From: Azoarcus sp. Aa7
Lineage (GTDB): Bacteria > Pseudomonadota > Gammaproteobacteria > Burkholderiales > Rhodocyclaceae
Direction: 5' to 3'
NCBI RefSeq assembly: GCF_014822185.1
Contig: NZ_QVLR01000043.1
Span: forward strand, 1-64,000
DNA length: 64,000 nucleotides
Shown here piece after piece: positions 25,758 through 33,837 of this stretch. The translations under genes and the position numbers were made by a program. The notes under the pieces are model-generated. The model was not told where the DNA came from. It did not search any database and was given only the letters and a program-made list of their open reading frames with translations. Each line of letters opens with the position of its first letter. Within the stretch, counting starts at the first letter, position 1.

Positions 25758-27320
25758 TCAGGCATGGGCCGCATTGATCTGGTCGCTGATGTAGCTCGCG
25801 AGCGCGTAGACCGTTTCGGAGGGGTTGTAGCCGATGGACGTCGGCAACAGGCTGGCGTCGGCGATGTAGAGGCTGCGCACGTCGTGCGTCTCGCCCTTCG
25901 GATTGACGACGCTGCGTGCCGGGTCAGCCCCCATCCGGCAGGTGCCTTGCGGATGGAAGGAGGTGTAGCGGTAGCGCGACGGTTCGTTGCGCAGGCCGTC
26001 GATCACGCGGTCGATCTCGCCCTCGTTCCCGATCACGAGCGGCTGCGAGGTGGGGATGTGCACGCGCCTTGCGCCGGCCGCGAACAGTACCCGGGCGTTG
26101 GTCTTGAGACCGGCCTTCATCGCCTCGAAGTCGGCATCGTCCACGGCATAGCGGATCTGCTTGGCCCCGTCCTTCCAGCTCACCTCGCCGACGTTCTTGT
26201 CGTGAACCAGCGTGATCAGGCGGATCGTGTTGCGGTAGCGGCTCATGTACGAGACGTAGGGTTTGCCCGTGCCGGGCTCGGCCTGGAAGCTCGCCTCGAC
26301 CGGATCCTGAACCGCATTCAGCAGCAGATAGCCGCCGTCCTCGGGCAAGGTGTGCTTGTCGACATAGAGCGAATGGGTGGCGCCGTGGAAGTCATCGACG
26401 TCCTTGTCGAACTCCGCGGTCAGTGACATCGTCGGGTGGCAGGCGAAGTTCTTGCCGACCTGGCCGCTGCTGTTCGCGACATTGCTCTTCAGAAGCAGCA
26501 GGGGCGTCTGCACCGGGCCGGCGGCGAGCACGACGATCGGCGCATCGACACGCAGGTCGGCCTTCCTGCGACCGGTGGCCGGGTCGATCACCTCGGCCTC
26601 GACGCCGCGCGCGCGTCCGTCCTTCGCCAGCACCTTCGTCACGCAGGTATCGGCGTAGATCGTGGCGCCCTTCGCGACCGCCCAGGGCAGGTAGGTCACG
26701 AGCATCGACTGCTTGCGATCGGACACGCACCCGGCAAAGCAAAACCCCGTCAGTCCGCAGTCCTTGACGTTGCGTTTGGCGATGCCGGGAGGAATCCCGA
26801 GCTTCTTCAGTCCGGCATTGATCAGCTCGGCGCCGTGGCTGGTTTCCTGTGGCGTGTTCTGGCGGATCTTCAGGTTGGCTTCGACTTTGTCGAAATAGGG
26901 CGACATCACTGCAGGCGTAAGATTGGTGAGCCCGAATTCCTTTGCCCACAGCTTCAGGTAGTAGTCGGGCGTGCGGAAACACAGCGCCGCATTGACGACC
27001 GTCGAGCCGCCCACACAGGCTCCCTGCAGGATGGTGATGTCACCCTCGGAGTTGGCCTGACCGCCGTGGTCCTGGTAGAGCGTACCCATGGCGATGGCCA
27101 TCATTTCGCTGAACTTCTCGGAGGGCACATAGGGGCCGGCTTCCAGCACGACGACCTTCTTGCCCCTGGCGGCGAGTTCATATGCCGCGATGGCGCCGCC
27201 GGCGCCGGAACCGACGATCACCGCATCGGCTTTCAGGTGGATCTTTTGCTGCTTGATGTCCGCCGCCTGGGTGACTTTGAGCCCATGGGGTGCGACTTTC
27301 GTAATTGCTTTCCGGGTCAT
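25758..27320 (-). CDS. GMC family FAD-dependent alcohol dehydrogenase
   Basis: This 520-residue glucose-methanol-choline oxidoreductase has the N-terminal Rossmann motif VIVGSGAGGAIAAYELA and the FAD-linked GACVGGSTVVNAALCFR. The C-terminal active-site block contains FHPQGTCRMG and NPSETVYALA. A CGLTGFCFAGCVSD Cys-rich segment near residue 215 is typical of the membrane-bound, cytochrome-linked GMC subgroup that works with a gluconate-2-dehydrogenase-type small subunit. That partner is the next gene upstream (19 bp). Likely role: oxidation of an alcohol to an aldehyde at the periplasmic face. The substrate cannot be read from the sequence. Confidence 0.9.
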   Translation of the reverse strand: MTRKAITKVAPHGLKVTQAADIKQQKIHLKADAVIVGSGAGGAIAAYELAARGKKVVVLEAGPYVPSEKFSEMMAIAMGTLYQDHGGQANSEGDITILQGACVGGSTVVNAALCFRTPDYYLKLWAKEFGLTNLTPAVMSPYFDKVEANLKIRQNTPQETSHGAELINAGLKKLGIPPGIAKRNVKDCGLTGFCFAGCVSDRKQSMLVTYLPWAVAKGATIYADTCVTKVLAKDGRARGVEAEVIDPATGRRKADLRVDAPIVVLAAGPVQTPLLLLKSNVANSSGQVGKNFACHPTMSLTAEFDKDVDDFHGATHSLYVDKHTLPEDGGYLLLNAVQDPVEASFQAEPGTGKPYVSYMSRYRNTIRLITLVHDKNVGEVSWKDGAKQIRYAVDDADFEAMKAGLKTNARVLFAAGARRVHIPTSQPLVIGNEGEIDRVIDGLRNEPSRYRYTSFHPQGTCRMGADPARSVVNPKGETHDVRSLYIADASLLPTSIGYNPSETVYALASYISDQINAAHA

Positions 27321-27339
27321 TTCTGTTCTCTCGCGCGGG

Positions 27340-27936
27340 TCACTGGGGCAGGGGGGCGTTGCCGAGCGGCTCGAGGCCCCACTTGCGACTGACGGGGCCG
27401 TCATAGCCGAGCGGCGCCCACGTCGGCGGATTCGCCCAGTAGGCGAGACCCACGAGCTTCTTCAGACCCATCGAAAGTGCACGATGCGGGGCTTCGGCCG
27501 CGTTCGCCCACTCGTCGCAGAAGCGGCTGGCGTCGGCATCGGACAGCTCCGCGAAACGCTTGCCGTAGCCGGCCAGCGGACCTTCGTTGAAGTATCCGAT
27601 GCCGCCCTTGAGACCCCGCAGGATGTGCGGCTCCATCGTCGCGAGCAGCGCCGCGTCGAGGGTCTGCATCACGGGTATCCGGGCTGGCGGCACGAGCGTG
27701 CTACCCTCGGTCGGCAGCATCACCGCGAGCAGGCGCTGGAACACCGCGAGCTCGCCTTCGGTCATCACCTTGATGCCGGAGGGCAGGGCTGCGCGGGCTG
27801 TCACCGGCGCGAGCAGGCCGGTGGCCGACACCGCTGCGAGACCCGCCGCAGTGGCGCCGAAGCGCAGGAAGTCGCGCCGCCCCATGCGCCGGATTTGCGC
27901 CAGCGCATCGAGCGTGGCGGGAGTGAGTTCGGACAT
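27340..27936 (-). CDS. Tat-exported small subunit (gluconate 2-dehydrogenase subunit 3-like)
   Basis: This 198-residue protein has a twin-arginine signal (MGRRDFLRFGATAAGLAAVSATG) starting near residue 18. The mature part has LAVMLPTEGSTLVPP and a helical body like subunit 3 of gluconate 2-dehydrogenase. Such subunits accompany GMC dehydrogenases and allow co-export of the flavoprotein, which has no signal of its own. Position 19 bp before the GMC gene supports the pairing. Family assignment is from context and general pattern, not a strong motif. Confidence 0.7.
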   Translation of the reverse strand: MSELTPATLDALAQIRRMGRRDFLRFGATAAGLAAVSATGLLAPVTARAALPSGIKVMTEGELAVFQRLLAVMLPTEGSTLVPPARIPVMQTLDAALLATMEPHILRGLKGGIGYFNEGPLAGYGKRFAELSDADASRFCDEWANAAEAPHRALSMGLKKLVGLAYWANPPTWAPLGYDGPVSRKWGLEPLGNAPLPQ

Positions 27937-27979
27937 TGTTGTCTCCTCGATTTCGTTCTTGGTCTCGGTCCGGCAGCGC

Positions 27980-28894
27980 TCAGAACACCTTCACTACGCG
28001 CAGGTTGAAGCGGTTCGCCTCCTTCGCCCCGTTCTCGACGCTCGTCGCCTGCCCGTACTGCGCCTGCAACTGCACGGTCGGGGCGACGAAGGTCGCGAAC
28101 GTCGCCAGCCAGCGGCCGTTGTTCATGCGGTCATCCTGGCTGACGCCGTTGAGCTTCGTCTCGCCGCCGTAGTCACGATAGTACGAAAGCGCGATATGCG
28201 TGGTCGGGGAGATCAGGTAGCGCAGGTGGGTCTGCAGCCCGTAGCTCGGGTCCTGCTTGCGCTTGAGGCCGAGGAAGTCATCGTTCTCGCCATAGATGGC
28301 ATACTCGGCGATCACGTCGAGCATGAAATTCGCGGGCAGCGCCGTGACGTAGCCGGCGTGGAAGATCCCTTTCCAGCGGTTCTCGCCAACGTTCACCGGC
28401 CCCTTGTCGTCGTCGTAGTTGCCGACCGGCACCGACGCGAAGGCCGACACCCCGAACCACCGCTTGGCCTCGACGTTGTTCAGCAGCCACAGCGTTCCAC
28501 CAATCAGCGGGTCGCCCACGCCGCTGGCCGTGGTCTTGCCGAGGGGGCCGAACGGAGTCTTCAGGCGCACCGTCCCGAAGGGGACGATCACCTGCGGGTC
28601 GGCAACGAATCCGCCGATATTGGTGAAATGGACCCAGCGCAGCAACCCGATGTCGGTGTCGAGCCGGAAGCGGCCGGGCAGCTTGTCGCCGGAGACGTAA
28701 TAGGCGTCGCGCTCGGTGTGCTGTGCGTAGACGATGCCCAGATCGACGCCCGCCGGGAGCGCGGCATAGTCCCCCGGATCCGTCGCGATTTCGGCGGCTC
28801 CCGCACCCCCTGAGGCCAGACCCAGCATTGCGAACATGCCGGCGGTTTTCCTGAGTTTGTCGCTGTCGAAGGTGAACGAAACGTTCCTGCGCAT
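27980..28894 (-). CDS. Outer-membrane SphA/phenol-degradation meta-pathway type protein
   Basis: This 304-residue protein has a signal-like N-terminus (KLRKTAGMFAMLGLASGGAGAAE) and a repeated beta-strand composition typical of outer-membrane barrels. The pattern GVDLGIVYAQHTERDAYYVSGDK and the C-terminal aromatic end (RVVKVF) fit the Phenol_MetA_deg/SphA family, channels found with hydrophobic-substrate catabolic genes. It is the first gene behind the putative sigma-54 promoter and so probably heads the operon, admitting the alcohol substrate. The ATG at 28894 is favoured over 29026 because the promoter lies between them. Confidence 0.75.
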   Translation of the reverse strand: MRRNVSFTFDSDKLRKTAGMFAMLGLASGGAGAAEIATDPGDYAALPAGVDLGIVYAQHTERDAYYVSGDKLPGRFRLDTDIGLLRWVHFTNIGGFVADPQVIVPFGTVRLKTPFGPLGKTTASGVGDPLIGGTLWLLNNVEAKRWFGVSAFASVPVGNYDDDKGPVNVGENRWKGIFHAGYVTALPANFMLDVIAEYAIYGENDDFLGLKRKQDPSYGLQTHLRYLISPTTHIALSYYRDYGGETKLNGVSQDDRMNNGRWLATFATFVAPTVQLQAQYGQATSVENGAKEANRFNLRVVKVF

Positions 28895-28964
28895 TGGTTG
28901 AGTCTCCTCGCTATGTTTTTTTCGGATGTCAGGATCTCTGCTCGAGCGGATCCGCATCACGTTT

Positions 28965-28980
28965 TGCAAGGAGCATTCCC
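28965..28980 (-). promoter_or_regulatory. Sigma-54 (-24/-12) promoter candidate
   Basis: On the minus strand, GGGAATGCTCCTTGCA carries GG-N10-GC spacing and a perfect -12 TTGCA. The -24 element is weaker (GGGAAT against TGGCAC). Transcription would start near 28955, about 60 nt before the outer-membrane protein gene. The AcoR-type sigma-54 activator encoded at the other end of the cluster fits. Confidence 0.55.
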
Positions 28981-29077
28981 GCGGCGATGGCACGCCGGCG
29001 CTGCAGTGAAAGCAGCGCGAATTCAAATGCTTGGAGATTTGTGGGCGAGCAGGCGAGTGTCTGCGCGCGTGCCGTTA

Positions 29078-29109
29078 TGAGAATCCGGGTCTCAATATGA
29101 GACTGAGAC
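29078..29109. promoter_or_regulatory. Repeated TGAGA(C) sites, candidate upstream activator sequence
   Basis: GTCTCA at 29089-29094 and TGAGAC at 29098-29103 form a perfect inverted repeat around ATA. A second TGAGAC follows immediately (29104-29109), and TGAGA at 29078-29082 makes another symmetric pair with TCTCA. The cluster lies about 125-155 bp upstream of the presumed start at 28955, the usual distance for enhancer sites of sigma-54 activators. Confidence 0.5.
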
Positions 29110-29378
29110 TCGCGTGCAGCGTTTGGAAGCGGGTCTTGCGACGTCTATACGGGAGCTGGAAGTCGCCTTGATCTTCCGCATCGGGATCGCGGTCTTCGCG
29201 CTTTGCACACCCTTGATGCGGGTCCCCCCGCACGACAAACGTGTCGTCACCGGTGAATAGCGACGGCGTGGCGGGGAATTCCAGGGCTCGCGGCAGCGCC
29301 CGCGCCGCGTGCGGGAAACGGGGGCGAGGAACGAGCGCGCCCCGTTCCCCGTCCAGCGAAGGGCGCGGACCCCGCGCG

Positions 29379-29771
29379 TCAGCCTGCCTTGACCGCGAGC
29401 ACCGGGCAGTCCACCTTCAGCAGCAGGTCCTGCGCGGTGCTGCCGAGGAACAGCTTGCCGACCGGCGAGCGCCTGCGCAGGCCGATGATGACGAGGGATG
29501 CCTGGAGCTTTCCGGCCAGATCCTCGATTTCCTCGACCGCGCTATTGCCGCGCACGAACTGCTTGAACTCCGCCTCCACGCCGGACGAAGCGAGCAGCTT
29601 CTCGATGTCCTCGGCGTCCGCGGAGTCGGCGAGCGCCGGATCGTTCGCCGTGCCACCCGGGCCGGCATTGACGACGACGAGGCGTTCCTGGAAACGGCGC
29701 GCAAGCTCGATACCTTTCTCGAGCGCTGCGCGGCCTTCGGGGCGAGGGGCATAGGCGACGATGATGGTCAT
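29379..29771 (-). CDS. Universal stress protein (UspA family)
   Basis: This 130-residue single-domain Usp protein starts MTIIVAYAPRPEGRAALEKG. Its C-terminal nucleotide loop is G-L-R-R-R-S-P then GSTAQDLLLKVDCPVLAVK, close to the ATP-binding G-2x-G-9x-G(S/T) motif, although the first Gly spacing is relaxed. Usp proteins respond to starvation, redox and energy stress. It stands alone. The 29110-29378 stretch beside it has no gene I can support. The ATG at 29771 gives the normal length; the longer open frame is not conserved. Confidence 0.85.
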   Translation of the reverse strand: MTIIVAYAPRPEGRAALEKGIELARRFQERLVVVNAGPGGTANDPALADSADAEDIEKLLASSGVEAEFKQFVRGNSAVEEIEDLAGKLQASLVIIGLRRRSPVGKLFLGSTAQDLLLKVDCPVLAVKAG

Positions 29772-30110
29772 GATGATTCCTCGTATCAGGTGACGGCAGG
29801 GTCGCCGGCCGGATCGCGATGGCCGCGCCAGCCGGATCGCAAGTATCGTACAACACGGCATGCGGAACCGTATTCCTTTGTGCTGGTTCCGACGCGATAC
29901 GTGCGCACCATTTTTTCTTCATCGCGTCGTTTCACGACGAAAGCTTCTACCGGGCTGCTCAAGTGCAGCATTGCCGTGTTCGTCGACCGGAGGAAGACGG
30001 AAAACGCAGGGCACCTCGGCCCTTGAAAAATTCAATGACAATTCGCCTGCAATCTTCACGGGCCAAGGGTGTCGAACTGGCACTTGTCCAGCCTGGAGAA
30101 GGAGAAGATC

Positions 30111-30467
30111 ATGAAGAAGACTTCCGCCCGCATCGTTCCGATCGCGCTGCTCGCGCTTGCTGTCGGCTTCCACACGCCTGTCCTGCGCGCCGAATTGGTG
30201 GCCACCCCGGACGTCGCCAGCCACGCATCCGCAGATGCCGACCGCGCCAAGGTTCAGCGCTTCCTCGAACAGGCGACCGTCAAGGAACGGCTCCTGGCCA
30301 TGGGCGTGGACGGGATCGCGGCCGCTGACCGGGTTGCGGCCCTGGACCAGCAGGAAATCCACGCCCTTGCGCAGCGCATCGACTCGATGCCGGCGGGGGG
30401 CAACATCACGACGATGGAGTGGATCCTCATCGTCCTCATCGCGATCCTCGTGGTGATTGCGCTCTGA
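30111..30467 (+). CDS. PA2779-like small exported protein with C-terminal membrane helix
   Basis: This 118-residue protein has a signal peptide (IVPIALLALAVGFHTPVLRAE). A charged middle region follows (DRAKVQRFLEQATVKERLLAMGV, then ADRVAALDQQEIHALAQRIDSMPAGG). The C-terminal hydrophobic helix is MEWILIVLIAILVVIAL. I recall the PA2779 family of Pseudomonas, which is paired with PA2778-type peptidase-like lipoproteins; the next gene here is of that type. Role unknown. The ATG at 30111 has GAAGGAGA upstream. The 340 bp before it hold the inverted repeat TTGAA-AAA-TTCAA at 30023-30035 but no other gene. Confidence 0.7.
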   Translation: MKKTSARIVPIALLALAVGFHTPVLRAELVATPDVASHASADADRAKVQRFLEQATVKERLLAMGVDGIAAADRVAALDQQEIHALAQRIDSMPAGGNITTMEWILIVLIAILVVIAL

Positions 30468-30468
30468 C

Positions 30469-31398
30469 GTGAAAGCTCCCGCATCTTGCCTGAGCGTTGC
30501 CGCAGCCCTGCTGCTGGCCGCCTGCGCGAGCCTTCCGCCGGGAGACTGGGGCAACCCGCCGGGTGATCCGTTCCCGGCGTGGGCCGAAAGGACGGATGCG
30601 CCGTTCCATCCGCAGGAGGAGTACCTGTGCGGCCCTGCCGCGCTGGCTACGGCCCTGGGGAGTGCCGGCATCCGGCGGGCGCCCGAGGATCTCGTCAATG
30701 AGGTCTACATTCCTGCCCGCCAGGGAAGCCTGCAGCCCGAAATGCTGGCTGCGGCGCGCCGCTCCGGCGCCGTGGCCTATCCTCTCGCCGCGGAACCGCA
30801 GGCGCTCCTGAAGGAACTGGCCGCGGGCCATCCGGTGGTGGTGCTGCAGAACCTCCGCCTTGATTGGGCGCCTCAGTGGCATTACGCGGTGGTGGTGGGC
30901 TACGACCTGCGCAACCGCGAGGTGGTGCTGCGCTCGGGGCACGAGAAGCGCCTCGTCATGGATATCGACGCCTTCGACCGCAGTTGGGCGAAATCCGGGC
31001 GGTGGGCGTTCGTCGCGCTGCCGGCCGACCGGCTCCCCGCCACGGCCACCGAAACCGATTATGTGAACGCGGCCGTGGCGCTGGAGCGGGTCGCACCGGC
31101 CGCCGCCGATGGCGCCTACCGTTCCGCACTCGGACGGTGGCCGCACAATCTCGTCGCCCGGATGGGGCTCGGCAACATCGCATACGGCCGCGGTGACATC
31201 GAGGCGGCCGAGTCGGCGTTCCGCCGGGCGGCGGCCGATCACCCGGATTCCGGCGATGCCTGGAACAACCTCGCGCAGATCCTTCATGAGCGGGGCCAGG
31301 CGCAGGCGGCGCGGGACGCCGCGGAACGTGCCATGGCGATCGGTGGGCCCCGGCTTCCGACGTATCGGCGCACCCTCGAATCAATCGCGGGCGGGTGA
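30469..31398 (+). CDS. PA2778-like lipoprotein with C39-type cysteine peptidase domain and TPR
   Basis: This 309-residue protein begins with a lipoprotein signal (VAAALLLAACASL, lipobox LAAC). The peptidase-like domain shows a Cys nucleophile in EEYLCGPAALATAL and a His in PQWHYAVVVGYD, the C39/papain-like arrangement. The C-terminal third contains tetratricopeptide-like repeats (VARMGLGNIAYGRGDIEAAESAFRR, AWNNLAQILHERGQAQAA). The GTG at 30469 starts directly after the stop of the preceding small gene. It is probably attached to the outer or inner membrane; the adjacent small membrane protein is the obvious candidate substrate or partner, by inference only. Confidence 0.75.
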   Translation: MKAPASCLSVAAALLLAACASLPPGDWGNPPGDPFPAWAERTDAPFHPQEEYLCGPAALATALGSAGIRRAPEDLVNEVYIPARQGSLQPEMLAAARRSGAVAYPLAAEPQALLKELAAGHPVVVLQNLRLDWAPQWHYAVVVGYDLRNREVVLRSGHEKRLVMDIDAFDRSWAKSGRWAFVALPADRLPATATETDYVNAAVALERVAPAAADGAYRSALGRWPHNLVARMGLGNIAYGRGDIEAAESAFRRAAADHPDSGDAWNNLAQILHERGQAQAARDAAERAMAIGGPRLPTYRRTLESIAGG

Positions 31399-31492
31399 CG
31401 GTCGGGCGGCCCGCCGTCCCTTCGGGAGGATGTGTCTGCTTGCTCATGCACGAACGCTGGCCAGATCGAGCGCATGAGGTAAGCTCGCCCAT

Positions 31493-32185
31493 ATGTTGAA
31501 CCTGAGAACAATCCGGGCCATTTCGCTCGATCTGGACGACACCCTGTGGCCCATCTGGCCCACCATCGAGCGCGCGGAGAAGGTGCTCCATGAATGGCTC
31601 GTGCTCAATGCACCGATGACGGCGGCGCGGTTCTCCACTCCGGAGGCGTTGCGCGAGATCCGCAACGCGATGGAGCTGCAGCGGCCGGACCTCGCGCATG
31701 ATCTCGCCGCATTGCGCCGCGAGTCGATCCGCGTCGCACTTTCCAGTTCCGGGGATGACCCCGGACTGGCGGAGCCCGCCTTCGAGCTCTTCTTCGCCGA
31801 GCGCCACAACGTGACCCTGTTTCCCGACGCGCTCCCCGCGCTCGAGTTCCTGGCCGCGCGCTATCCGCTGGTGAGCCTCTCCAACGGGAACGCCGAACTT
31901 GCACGCATCGGGCTGGAGCCGTTCTTCGTCGCCAGCGTTACCGCGATCAAGATCGGGCTGTCCAAGCCCGATCCCCGGATCTTCCACGCTGCTGCCCAGG
32001 CAGCGGGAGTGCAGGCGCAAGAGGTGCTGCACGTGGGCGACGACGCGCTGCTGGACGTCCTGGGCGCGCGCAATTCCGGGATGCAGGCTGCCTGGCTCAA
32101 CCGGACGCAGGTGATGTGGCCGCACGAGGAGCGGCCGGACCTGGAATTGTCGAGCCTGGGCGAGTTGTGCAATGCACTGACATAA
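31493..32185 (+). CDS. HAD family hydrolase (YigB-like phosphatase)
   Basis: This 230-residue haloacid dehalogenase superfamily protein has all four motifs: I ISLDLDDTLWP (nucleophile Asp), II LVSLSNGNAEL, III Lys in IGLSKPDPRIF and IV HVGDDALLDVLGARNSG. The large helical cap between motifs I and II fits the FMN/sugar phosphatase YigB group. It likely dephosphorylates a small metabolite such as FMN; this is family-level inference. No operon partner; the next gene converges. Confidence 0.85.
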   Translation: MLNLRTIRAISLDLDDTLWPIWPTIERAEKVLHEWLVLNAPMTAARFSTPEALREIRNAMELQRPDLAHDLAALRRESIRVALSSSGDDPGLAEPAFELFFAERHNVTLFPDALPALEFLAARYPLVSLSNGNAELARIGLEPFFVASVTAIKIGLSKPDPRIFHAAAQAAGVQAQEVLHVGDDALLDVLGARNSGMQAAWLNRTQVMWPHEERPDLELSSLGELCNALT

Positions 32186-32220
32186 GGTGCTCCCCCGGCA
32201 TTTCCTGGTCGGCCTCCGGG

Positions 32221-33402
32221 CTAATCGGCCGCAGCACTCGCGGCGAGCGCCTCGCGCAGGTCCGCGATCAGGTCCTGCGGGTGCTCGATCCCCACGCTGA
32301 GGCGGATCAGCCCCTCGCCGATCCCGCTCCGCGCCCGCGCGTCGGGCGAGATGAAACTGTGCGTGGTGCTGGCGGGATGGCAGGCGAGGCTGTCGACATC
32401 GCCCAGCGACACGGCCTGCGTGAACAGCTTCAGATTGTCCAGCAGCGCCGCGGCCGCCCGTCGGGTGCCCCGCGCAAGTTCGAACGAAACGATACCGCCG
32501 TATCCGCCTTCCATCTGCCGCCGCGCCAACGCGTATTGGGGATGGCTCGCAAGCCCGGGGTAGTGCGTCGCCGCGACTGCGGGGTGGGACGACAGGAAGG
32601 CGGCCACCTCGGCCGCGCCCTCGCAATGCGCCGCCATGCGGAGCGGCAGGGTCTTCACGCCGCGCAGGATCAGGAAGGCCTCGTGCGGGGCGAGATTGCC
32701 GCCGACGTGCCCCATCCCGGTCGCGCGCACCGGGGCAATCAGCCGCTCCGCGCCGGCCAGGACGCCGCCGGTGCTGTCGCCGTGCCCGCCGAGGTATTTC
32801 GTCATCGAATGCATCACCAGATCGATGCCGTGTTCGAGCGGACGGGTCAGGCACGGTGAGCAGAAGGTGTTGTCCGCGACCGTCGTGATGCCGCGCGCCC
32901 GTGCAAGCGCGGCGACGGCCGTCAGGTCGTGCAGGTGCAGCGTGGGGTTGGTCAGCGTCTCGACCCAGATCAGGCGTGTGGCAGGGGAGAGGCTCGCTTC
33001 GAGCCCGCGCTCGGCTGCGTCGACGACGCGGAGGCCGAAGCGCCCGCCGAAGGCGTTGAACAGGCTTTCCGTTCCGCCATAAAGCGGCCCGAGGAACACG
33101 ATCTCGTCGCCGGGCGACAGCCGCGACAGCAACACCGACGACACCGCCGCCGTGCCGCTGCTGAAGGCGACCGCCGCCTCGGCGCCTTCCAGATCGGCAA
33201 TCTTGTCCTCGAGCGCCTTGACCGTGGGGTTGGCGAAACGGCTGTAGCGATAGCCCTCCGCCTCGCCGGCAAAGATCGCCGCGCCGTTCTCCAGCGTGCC
33301 GTACGCGAAGGCGGAGGTCTGGCTGATCGGCGTGGCAATCGAGCCGCTGGCCGGATCGGGCTTCTGACCGGCATGCACTGCGCGGGTGCGTAGATGATTC
33401 AT
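32221..33402 (-). CDS. PLP-dependent Cys/Met metabolism enzyme (methionine gamma-lyase/O-succinylhomoserine sulfhydrylase-like)
   Basis: This 393-residue fold-type I PLP enzyme has the phosphate-binding SSGTAAVSSVLLSRLSPGD, the AYGTLENGAAIF and YSRFANPTVKALE N-terminal contacts, and the PLP Lys in SMTKYLGGHGDSTGG. The family includes methionine gamma-lyase, cystathionine gamma-lyase and O-succinyl- or O-acetylhomoserine sulfhydrylases. These cannot be separated safely by eye. It has no neighbouring methionine genes, and converges on the HAD phosphatase. Confidence 0.8.
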   Translation of the reverse strand: MNHLRTRAVHAGQKPDPASGSIATPISQTSAFAYGTLENGAAIFAGEAEGYRYSRFANPTVKALEDKIADLEGAEAAVAFSSGTAAVSSVLLSRLSPGDEIVFLGPLYGGTESLFNAFGGRFGLRVVDAAERGLEASLSPATRLIWVETLTNPTLHLHDLTAVAALARARGITTVADNTFCSPCLTRPLEHGIDLVMHSMTKYLGGHGDSTGGVLAGAERLIAPVRATGMGHVGGNLAPHEAFLILRGVKTLPLRMAAHCEGAAEVAAFLSSHPAVAATHYPGLASHPQYALARRQMEGGYGGIVSFELARGTRRAAAALLDNLKLFTQAVSLGDVDSLACHPASTTHSFISPDARARSGIGEGLIRLSVGIEHPQDLIADLREALAASAAAD

Positions 33403-33498
33403 TGGCGGGGCACTTCCTATGGCAGTGGAGATATTCCGAATGAGCGGTCCACTGTGCAGTCTATCGCCGGAACCTATCCAACGGCGGCGGCAACGATG

Positions 33499-33533
33499 TT
33501 ATCCACACGCTCTGTGGGAAAACCTGTGCATAA
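33499..33533. promoter_or_regulatory. Pair of DnaA-box sequences
   Basis: TTATCCACA at 33499-33507 is a perfect consensus DnaA box. TGTGCATAA at 33525-33533 is the reverse complement of TTATGCACA, which also fits TTATNCACA. They are 17 bp apart and convergent, within a 435-bp gene-free stretch (33403-33837) of lower GC. AACCTGTG occurs twice around 33521-33538. Function unknown: no replication gene is near. Confidence 0.55.
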
Positions 33534-33800
33534 CCTGTGTGCAGCGATGATAAGTCCGCGACGTAACGACGCTGCACGTGTGTGCCTGCCGATTGAGCAT
33601 GTTGCAGGATGTTTCAGTCACATGAACGTCATCGGCCGAGGCCTTTCGTTACACTTTTATGATCAGGCGCGTGCCTGCTCGACTGTCTTGGAGGTGCCGC
33701 GGACGAAGTGCCGGGCTTGGTCGGGTTCGTCCGGCAGAGCCCCGCAGCGCATGCAGTGAGCGGGGCTCGCCTTGTTCTGGCGGTCAATCCCGCATAATGT

Positions 33801-33819
33801 GTTTATACGGTTTTAACGG
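33801..33819 (+). promoter_or_regulatory. AT-rich 19-bp site before the RHH gene
   Basis: GTTTATACGGTTTTAACGG lies about 20 bp before the ATG of the ribbon-helix-helix-like gene. A second copy with two mismatches is at 34709-34727 and a half-related element at 34691-34707. It is a candidate autoregulatory operator; the match is direct observation, the binding protein is inferred. Confidence 0.5.
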
Positions 33820-33837
33820 TTGCAAGTGAGGTGTCTG

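Noticed and set aside
29110-29268. Short frame encoding IRELEVALIFRIGIAVFALC and a short tail
   Set aside because: It resembles the end of a small membrane protein, but it has no convincing start or ribosome-binding site and overlaps the presumed enhancer sites.
30085-30100. TGGCAC-like sigma-54 promoter before the PA2779-like gene
   Set aside because: The -12 element reads CAGC where TTGC is expected, and the start would fall almost on the ribosome-binding site.
33403-33837. Chromosomal replication origin
   Set aside because: Only two DnaA boxes are present, with no dnaA, dnaN, gyrB, parAB or gidA gene and no AT-rich unwinding region, so oriC is not supported.
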